DNA from: Nothopassalora personata
Taxonomy: Eukaryota > Ascomycota > Dothideomycetes > Mycosphaerellales > Mycosphaerellaceae
Reading direction: 5' to 3'
DNA: 64,000 bases
NCBI GenBank assembly: GCA_033816765.1
Contig: CM066291.1
Span: 1,178,001-1,242,000 of the forward strand
The notes under the pieces are model-generated. The model ran no database searches. It had not been told where the DNA came from and saw nothing but the letters and a program-made list of their open reading frames with translations. This document shows, piece by piece, positions 55,901 through 64,000 of the stretch (its first letter is position 1; the number at the start of each line of letters is the position of its first letter). The position numbers and the translations under genes were made by a program.

Positions 55901-56729
55901 TAGAGGCATTAACCTTCTTTACGACTAGGAACTAGCTATAAGAATATGCCCCTTATAAGTATTCTAGGATGTTGTTCTTAATCTAGGCTCTAATTATACG
56001 CTTAACAATCGCCCTAAGACTTAGGTATAACCGGATAGGGCGTGCCTACCATAGCCTATAAGGAACCGTATTAATCTTCTAAGGTAGTATAACGTCGTGC
56101 CTAATTTACCTTATATAGCTAAAATCCTAAGCGAGGACTGCCTCCCGGTTATAGAGCATCTTATTGCATAAGGTCCTTTCTATTAGTAATAGCTTAATGC
56201 TAACCTTAATTAAGGTAAGCCGTTCTAGAGTAATCCGGCTACCTCGCTTAATACTTAAGAATTTCTTAGTTAAGTACTTCCCGTTAAACGGACCTTGTCC
56301 TTTAGGCATCTTAGACTCTAGGTATAGCGCCCTACGCTTCTATTCTATATCTCCCTTAACTCGTAATTCTAGGCGCTCGTGAACGCTCGCGTCTACTAGC
56401 TTCTTCTTATCCGCCTTACGCTTATATATCGTAAAGACCTACGGTATCCTAATGTTAGCTATATGTTAGCCTACTTATTGCTTCCGTACCTAAGCATTTA
56501 ATATAGATTACCTTAGGATCTCGGAGGGCTAATCCCCTTAAACTAAATAAACGTTAGTAATAGAATCTCCCTTAAACGCGCCTATTCTAATTTCTACAAC
56601 TCGTTCCTTTACTCTAGTAGTCCTAAGCAATCCTAATAAGTAAGCTAAATAGTTACTAGGCGTTAGAGTCTTACCGGGTCCCTATAGATACGTCGTATCG
56701 TAGTCGTACCCGTTTTCCTTACTATAGCT
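52938..56729 (-). pseudogene. Ty3/Gypsy pol X, RIP-mutated, minus strand
   Basis: Reading the minus strand from 56700 down. First comes a linker with FNGKYLTKKFLSIKRG, then RT segments: TVPYRLQQARPIRLYLSLRA, YSYSQFLVVKKV, TTLPQGATNSVTQF and FLNNIGIKGLT (the FLDD box). Next is RNase H/connection (TYIRLCIYFRIQIPQFVIIAR, FILVNTSGTRQG, about 55300-54790) and integrase (LPYYPQSNAPVEV, GDLIIRFDKLYKDN, about 54600-53300). An acidic tail follows. This is the fungal Gypsy type with the LPQGATNS box. No LTR is identified, so borders are unknown. Many stops are TAG/TAA. Confidence 0.78.
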
Positions 56730-56755
56730 ATTTGCCGGTCCCGGGACCGGTAAAT
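56730..56755. repeat. GC-rich 26-bp palindrome, copy 3
   Basis: ATTTGCCGGTCCC followed by GGGACCGGTAAAT; one mismatch from a perfect palindrome. Its flanks do not match the inner flanks of the copies that bound element A. Confidence 0.8.
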
Positions 56756-58116
56756 TAAAGTCCGAGGTTTCTCCGAGATAGTGCGAGAACCTTACTAATT
56801 TTATTAAATCCGGCTTTAGTAAGTTACCGGTAGGTTAAGCGCCGTAAATTAACCTACCCTTCTATTTCCCGACGCTTTTAATAGTTCTTAAAGGGTCTTA
56901 TACCTATCCGAGCTAACTAGGGTAGTAAACATAACACTTTTACCTTTACGGCTAGTAATAGTCCCCTCCTATGAACTATTATCGCAGTTACGGGTAGTGA
57001 GCCGCATCTTACGGGCCTACGGACGTCCTAGAATTGTTAGTAAGTTTAGATCCGAGGAGATAAACATGTCTACCTAGTAGTAAACCCTAAATACCTAAAC
57101 ATCTAAATTGCCTATAACACCTTTAAACTAGGCCCGCCCTCTAGCACCTCGAAAGGTAAGGTAAGCACTCGACATTACTAGTAACCTAAACCTATAAGCG
57201 TTCCTCTAGCCGATAATATTCACCTTAGAACCCTTATTAATTAGGCACCTAATCTAGTTCTTATTTATCCTAAACTCCGCTACTACCTAAGGACTAGGGA
57301 CTATAGTAAATTTATTAAGGACACTAGAGAGCCCGATTTTCTTAACGTCCTTATATAGCTTAGTAGTAGGGACCGCACCTTTAGAGTAAAGTATAGTTAA
57401 ATACACTCTAATATACTAGGCCTAACTATCTTCGCGGAAGACCTCCTTATTATACTTAGGTTTATCTTTATAGGTAACTACTTGTCTAGTGCGAACCTTA
57501 GGGTCCTTTCCTATAAGACGTCGTACTATAGCGAGCTTCTCCTAAAGAGCGGGGGTGTTAGTAACGCGACCGAAGAGGGTAGCCTCGAACTAGCGACTAT
57601 ATCGAAACTAATCCTAGGCATTTACATTAGGAAACGTCGTCTAGAGAATCTAATTAATCTAGTAGATAATACCCTCTTTCTTTATAACCGGACTATTACT
57701 AGCTAAACTATATTATCGGACGTAGTTATTAATCCTTATAGTCTTAGCATTCTATATACGCTTCCTTTATACGAAGGGGGCGTTTACGGGACCTATAGGC
57801 ATATCCTTAGGCAGTCCTTTATTAGCATCGTTCCCTAGTTTATTTACTTAGGCATTATTTCCCCTTCCTAGGGTTACCCCGGATTTAGCTAATAATTAAG
57901 TTTCGCTTATTTAAGCATTAACTTTGTTAATTATTTTAACCTCCTACTTGTTAATCTTAGCTTACCGGATCTTCTATTCTAATTAAAGACGAACTTTCTT
58001 AGTAGCCTTAGCTCGGGCTCGTAGATCCTAGGCTAAGGACCGGGTCCTCGGGTACGGATTCTTTAGAATGCCTACGGGTGCCTTCCCTTTTACTCTATTA
58101 GACTATATAGGGTAGG
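56756..58116. other. RIP-mutated DNA between pol X and E2, not assigned
   Basis: It may hold the gag region of X on the minus strand. A plus-strand frame at 57482-57706 (LRVLSYKTSYYSELLLKSGG and onward) is open and protein-like but unrecognised. No LTR seen. Confidence 0.35.
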
Positions 58117-58312
58117 TGTAAGGGGCAGCCTAGTAGCTAACCCTTACATGTAGCCTTATATATAACATGCGGTCGCGACCGGCTACTAAGCCGCACGTAA
58201 CACGTATACGTACACCTTACGACGCGCAATGCGTCTTAAATAAAAGGCAAGAATTAGTTCATCTACGACTAGCAGGTCGTAGGCGTGCTATACATTACGA
58301 CATCCCTTAACA
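58117..58312 (+). repeat. 5' LTR of E2
   Basis: 196 bp, TGTAAGG to CTTAACA, carrying the same RIP-type changes as the E1 5' LTR. Confidence 0.9.
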
Positions 58313-58533
58313 GTTCTAATTCCTCTCTTCGTTATAATCTATATACGCTATAGAGTCTAAACGCGACGATAGTAGCGCTACGTCTACGGCTCCCCTAAGC
58401 CTTAGGGCCTAGTAATAAGCGAGGCGTGTAGCCTTAGTCGTAAGGAGGGATGCCCTTCGGGTAGAGGTTAAGGAGAAGGGGATATAGAGGGAGATTAAAT
58501 AGTTAGAGATCTTACGGGACGTAAGCGTACCGC

Positions 58534-59554
58534 CGGCGGACCCTTAGGGCGAATCCGGCGGAGAACTATCCCCTACTCCCCCTCCTCTATCTATAGTAAC
58601 TGACGATAATATCGTAGCTCGAGGCGCGGTCGCGTCGCATGCGACACGTTTACGTCTTAAAGAACCTACGCCTTTTAGAGGGGACTCGATTAAGAAAGTA
58701 CGGGTATTCCTAAGGGAGCTCTCTCTTATCTTTACCCTCTTAGGCGGCACGTATACGACGAACGAGTTAAAGGTCCTATATAGGGTTATGTACCTAAGCG
58801 GAGAGGTAAGTAAGCGATAGTACGCTAACTATAGCGTCCTTAACCTTAAAGGGTATATATACTAGGACTTTAAGGAGTTCTATTGAGACGTATACGGTAA
58901 CCCTATAAACCGCGTGCTTGACGTAATGTTAGAGTATAAGGCGGTAAAACAGAAGGATAACTAGACAGTACGTTAGTTTACGACTAAGCTAGATGTTATA
59001 GAGGATTAGTTAGGGGACTATACGGAGGCGTAACGCGTACGACATATGCTCGCTAAGCTTACGCCTAGCCTACGGTCCGTAATCGTTAAGTTTTATAACA
59101 TCCTAATAACTAGAGAGGAACTAGTAATCCTAGCTTTGCGTATTAAAAGCACGGAGCGTAGTAGCGGAGGGCACGACCGCGGGTAGTATAGTCGCCGTAG
59201 GCGAGAGACTAAGGGCGACTAAGGGCGAAGCGATCGTAGCTCGAAGTAGTAGAAGTATAGTTAGGCGTCGCGCGACCCGGGTACGAGTTACTAGCGGGAC
59301 GCCGGCGGATCGTCTATAACCTTCGATAGGACTAAAGCGGAGTGCTATAGATGCTATAAGAAGGGTTACATTAAGACGGATTGCCCGAATAGGCACCTAT
59401 AGAAGGACCGTAACGCGTAAGCGGTTCGTAGGGTAGACGCTACGAAGGCTCTAACTAAGAAGGGTAGCGACTAGGGAAAAGGTAGAGGACTAGAAGTAGG
59501 TCGCTCCTAAGTCCGAGTTTTCCTAAAGTCGACCCTTTAAGGCGAGTAGATGCG
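58534..59554 (+). pseudogene. E2 gag remnant
   Basis: The same reading as the E1 gag, including the degraded knuckle (CYRCYKKGYIKTDC near 59345-59385). I saw no differences from E1 in this part. Confidence 0.75.
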
Positions 59555-59603
59555 TGTCTAGCGCGTTACTTACGAGGCGTAGTCGAGACTCGTAAGGGCT
59601 TTC

Positions 59604-62600
59604 GCGAGGCTACGTTTCTCCTAGATAACTATACGGATCTTAGCCTAGTATCGTATAAGTATATACTCCGACATTAAATGTAACCTATTAATAGGGCAAG
59701 GCTACCGAAGTTAGAGTCGTATACGCATAACCTAGGGTATTGCTACGGCGCCTTTACGGTTCGGCTACGACTCGCTAATAACGTAGGAGTAGAGCGCGTA
59801 AGTAACGCTATCTACTACGCGGTGCCTATAGTTAGGCTATTAGTAATTTTAGGTAGACCCTAGAGGTACCGTAATCGGATCGTAAAGAGCGATTATAAGG
59901 ACTAGTAGTTCTACGGCGCGGAGACGTATACGGTAAAGTAGCGTAGCGTAAGCGAGTTCCTTAAGGATCTCGGCGACTTAGAGTAGGTGTATGCTATAAG
60001 TGTTCGTACGGTTACTATAGCGTCCGACGAAGGAGAAGGCTTAAACTAGCCTAAAGAGTTCGCTAACTTCCGAGATGTATACGTACCTAATAAGCGTACG
60101 AAGCGTAAGCTACCCGACGGGGTTAAGTATACGATTAATCTCGTTAAAGGAAAGAAACCCCCCTTTAAGCCGCTATACTATTAATCCATTACGGAGTTAG
60201 AGGCTTTAAAGAAGTATATCGCCGAGGCGATAGAGAAGGGCTAGATTAAGCGGTCCGTAAGCGAGGCGGGTGCGCCTATCTTATTCGTGCTAAAGAAAGA
60301 CGGTATCCTTAGGCTCTATGTACATTATAGAGGCTTGAATGAGATTATAGTAAAGAACCGATACCCCCTGCCCCTAATTAGCGAGACGCTAGATAGGCTG
60401 TTAGGTTCTAGGTTCTTTACTATAATCGATTTAAAGGACGCCTACTATCGTATCCCTATTAAGCGAGGCGATGAGTAGAAGACTACGTTTCGCACGCGAT
60501 ACGGACACTACGAGTACCTAGTAATGCCGTTCGGGTTAACTAACGTACTAGTAACCTTTTAAGGATATATTAACAAGGCGCTAACCGGCTTAGTTAATGA
60601 CATTTACGTAGTCTACCTAGATAATATCCTTATCTACAGCGAGACGCGTAAGGTACACGTACGAGCCGTACGCGAAGTACTTACGAGGCTACGGAAGTTT
60701 GCTCTATTCGTAAACCCTAAGAAGTGTTACTTCTTCTAGGAGAGTATAGAGTTCCTTAGGTTTATCGTAAGCGCCGTAGGCGTGTCGATAGACAGGAGTA
60801 GGGTAGCCGCTATCGAGGAATAGCCTACACCTACGACCTTTTATAAGGTCTAGTCCTTCCTTAGGTTTTACAACTTCTACCGGCGTTTTATAGAAGGATA
60901 CTTAAGGGTCTATAAGCCCCTAACGGACCTACTAAAGGGATCTAAGGACGGTAAGAAGTAGGGCCCTTTTACGTAGACCTTAAGTAAAGAGTAGGCGTTT
61001 CGATAGCTTAAGGCCGGATTCTTAGGTGTACTAATACTTAGGTACTTCGATCCTACGCTACGCACGTAAGTCGAAACCGACGCGTTAGGTTTCGCGATCG
61101 TAGGTATTATATCCTAATTGTTTAGTACTAAGTAGCATCCTATCGCGTTCTATTTACGTAAGATAATACTAGCCGAGTGTAACTACGAGACGTACAATTA
61201 GGAGCTACTTATAGTAGTTAAGGCTTTTAAGCATTAGAGGCTATACTTAGAGGTCGCTACGTATACGGTACGAGTACTAGTCGACTACGCTAACCTATAG
61301 GGCTTTATAATAGTAAAGTAGCTAAATAGGCGGTAAGCTCGATAGGCTACGTTCCTACAGTCTTTTAATTTTATAGTAGAGCATCGGCCGGGTAAGACTA
61401 ACCTAGCCGACGCGCCTTCGAGACGTAGTAACTACGTAGCTATAATGTAATAAACTTCGAACTTACTACCTACCTTATAAAGTAAACTATCTTTCTAGAA
61501 GGAGTCTCTAGAAGGGATAAGCGAGCCGACGGTAAAGTGCGCGCTTACTACCTACGAGGCGATATAGGGCGACATAGGCGCGGTAATAGTAGTACGGAGA
61601 GGTGACCTTCCCTATTAAGATAAGCCGTCGTTACTAGTAGTAGTGTACGCTATAGTAATATAGGGTTAAGCTTATAGCTCGACGGGTAAGTTAATCCTAC
61701 TCTTAATAAAGATCGCATAGTAGTAAGACGACTAGTATATCGTATACTTAGCGTAGGCGCTAAGCGCGAGGGACGCTAAAGGATAGTATATAAAGGATGA
61801 CCTTATATACTACGGAGACGCGATCGTAGTACCTAGGGATTATATAATTAGGTCGCATCTAATTTGCATATACTACGGCGACGTCCTCGCGGGTTACTTT
61901 AGAAGGACTAAGACTAAAGAGCTATTGCGACGTAATTATTAGTAGGACTCACTTAGTACGGACGTGAAGTAATACGTCTAAGCCTATAGAACCTACTAGG
62001 GTTCGAAGGCTAAACGCTATCGACCGTATAGTAGGCTATAACCGCTTCCTAGACCGGAGCGGCCGTAGTAGGAAATCACTATAGATTTTATTACGGACCT
62101 ACCTCTAAGCACGCGAGCCGGTTACGTGTATAATACGATCCTAGTAATAGTCGATCGCTTCTTAAAAATAAGCTTATACATCCCGATGACGAAGACTTGC
62201 ATAGCCGTAGAGCTTACGAGGCTCCTACGAGACGAAGTCGTGCGACACTATAGTATCCCGTTAGGTATAGTAAGCGACCGAGGTCTAGTCTTTACTAGTT
62301 AGTTTTAGAGTAACTTCTACTTCGAGGCGCGTATAAAGCGTAAGCTATCTACGGCCTTTTACCCTTAGACTAACGGCTAAACTAAGAGGGTAAACTAAAC
62401 CCTCGAACAATATCTTCGTTATTACTATAGTAACAATTAAACTAAGTAGGCTAAGTAGCTTACAGTTACTAAATTCGTAGCTAATAATAGTATCTACCTA
62501 ACACTACGGATAAGTCCGTCCGAGATAGCGTACGGTTAGCGACCTAAGATTGCCCCTATACTAACTAGATCTCGAGACGAGACCTAGGGGGGGGAAGTAC

Positions 62601-63133
62601 TAGTAGCGGTAATAGCTACGAGTCGCATACGAAAACTACGCGCTATACTCGAGGAGCGATAGAAGGCTACAGTAGAAAGCTAGGCTCGCTACTATAATAA
62701 GACCTACTAAGCTAAGACCTACCGCGTAGGTAACTTAGTCCTATTATTAACGAAGAACCTTAAGTTAGCAGTACTAAAGAAGAAGATAAGTCCGAAGTTT
62801 ATTGGCCTATACCGTATTACGGACGCTGTCGGTTCGTAGGCGTACCGCCTAGCGCTACTAGCCGACTTAAGGCTCTATAACGTCTTCTATGTCTCTCTCC
62901 TCGAGCCGTATATCGGTAGCGATAAGGATAGACCCGTACCCCCTCTAGCTAATAAGGACGGAGAGTATAAGGTAGAGGTAGTACTAGATAGGCGTAAGCG
63001 TAAGGGTAAGCTATAGTATCTAGTCTAGTAGAAGGACTAGCTAGAGGAGTATAATAGCTAGGAACCGGCGGAGGGCCTCGCGAATACGGATCGTATAGTA
63101 GCCGACTATAAGGCGTTAAGGAGAAGCAAATGA
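59604..63133 (+). pseudogene. E2 pol remnant
   Basis: Same domain order as E1 pol. The longest open RT piece starts near 60287 ([29 protein letters not shown]). Between about 59820 and 60260 and between about 60720 and 61140 the sequence departs from E1. The integrase and chromodomain parts match E1 closely. The frame ends TGA at 63131-63133. Confidence 0.85.
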
Positions 63134-63383
63134 GACTAGCATAGGAGTACTAGAGTATAAATAAAACTTTTCTTAACTATAAATAAAATAAAAGCTAAAG
63201 AGTACGCGCCTACTAGGGGCTACGTAGAGTAGTAGTAGGCGAGGAGCCCGCGAGTAGCGTATAAGGCGAGCGCCTTAGTTGTCGTCGTCGCGTAGTAACT
63301 TAGGTAGGAATACCTAGTCAGCGGCGGTAGTATTAATGTTCTACGCCTATAGGAACTAGGACTACGGTTAGTAGGGTACACGT

Positions 63384-63979
63384 ATATAAGGAACATACGA
63401 CTTACGGCGCGGCCGAGTTCGAATAGCCTATTAAGGGCGCGGTTCTACTCCTACTAGAGCGCGAGGGCTACGGCGGCGGGAGCGGCGATAGTAGTAGCGG
63501 CGGCGGGGGCACGTATACGGGTCTCTCCGGTACGCTTGTGCTTATAGGCATTAAACTGCCTAATAGCCTATAGAAAGGGTTAGCCGAAGTATAGGAGACG
63601 TACTAGAGCCCCCCCGGCGAGTAGTAGTCGACTCGTAGGAGCGAAGTAGCGACTTACCTCCGTAATGTCGTTACCTAGCTAGGCATATAGGCGGATCTAC
63701 TCTACTAGCTCCTACTACTAGAGGTCTATAGGCGCCTAGCCTATTATAGCCGTAAGGAAGTCGCGCTAGGAGCGCGCGGCGCGTAGGCGGCTTACTAGCG
63801 AGGCGATAGCGTAGCTAGTGTTAGGCTCGCACTTATATCTATTACGCCTATAGCGGGCGTACTTCTTTAGGAGCTCGCCGGTAGTAATACTATTACAGTT
63901 ATCGGCTTCGTCTAGTAAGTAGTTAGTATACGAATCGTAGGCGGCGCGCGTAGAGACTTACCCTTAACGAAGTATAGGA
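63384..63979 (-). pseudogene. Possible antisense ORF at the 3' end of E2
   Basis: The counterpart of the minus-strand frame in E1 (48470-49065), with small sequence differences. Also interrupted by TAG/TAA. Function unknown. Confidence 0.3.
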
Positions 63980-64000
63980 GGCACCGTATATACATATTAA

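Larger units (their letters stand above)
58117..64000 (+). mobile_element. Ty3/Gypsy chromovirus E2, cut by the window end, RIP-mutated
   Basis: The 5' LTR is 58117-58312. Every landmark through the pol stop (63131-63133) lies exactly 14914 bp after its E1 counterpart, so there is no net length change over 5 kb. By that offset the 3' LTR would begin near 64518, outside the window. E2 is nearly identical to E1 in the LTR, gag and integrase parts and differs in two inner segments where E1 resembles E0. Confidence 0.9.

Noticed and set aside
15581..64000. A giant Starship-type element as an explanation of the block
   Set aside because: No tyrosine recombinase captain gene or cargo genes are visible; all recognised content is LTR or TIR transposons.

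Overview
The window is nuclear DNA of a filamentous ascomycete (Pezizomycotina). The permease, dihydroxyacetone-kinase, F-box, ECM11 and CreA genes, the ~50-nt GT..AG introns, and the transposon DNA mutated in the style of repeat-induced point mutation (RIP) all fit. A Dothideomycete is my best guess for class; this is inference.

It has two compartments with a sharp boundary near 15.58 kb. The left part (1-15.58 kb) has ordinary composition and carries genes: a broken purine (NAT/UapA-like) permease, a DhaK-only dihydroxyacetone kinase (one intron), L-rhamnose mutarotase, an F-box protein (one intron), an ECM11-domain protein, and the carbon catabolite repressor CreA. Two inverted copies of a ~320-bp MITE-like element bracket creA. 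The permease, dihydroxyacetone kinase, rhamnose mutarotase and CreA all concern nutrient uptake or carbon use, but no operon-like cluster is claimed.

The right part (15.58-64 kb) is a nested stack of transposons. Almost all of it is depleted of CA/TG and full of TAG/TAA stops, as RIP at CpA would produce. The bottom layers are a Tc1/mariner remnant (16.3 kb), a minus-strand Ty3/Gypsy element Y (16650 to about 38990) and, further right, a Gypsy fragment E0, a candidate TIR element A and a minus-strand Gypsy pol X. Y is split by three insertions: Gypsy Z (18855-26156, TSD GTAAG), a young element here called NA (28680-31244, TSD TCTAC), and a Copia element (32174-38314, TSD CGAAC). The Copia element holds two solo LTRs. 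Element A holds Gypsy E1 (43203-49798, TSD GCTTA) and a solo LTR. A near-identical Gypsy copy E2 starts at 58117 and runs off the window.

The most unusual object is NA: identical 371-bp LTRs, no RIP, a Gag-like ORF with a CCHC knuckle, no pol, and a convergent antisense ORF encoding a Zn2Cys6-like cysteine cluster plus coiled coil. Three solo LTRs of the same family lie elsewhere, each with a different tandem-repeat expansion in the same part of the LTR. The second most unusual is element A, bounded by a GC-rich palindrome and carrying an unrecognised coding frame that stays continuous when E1 is removed.
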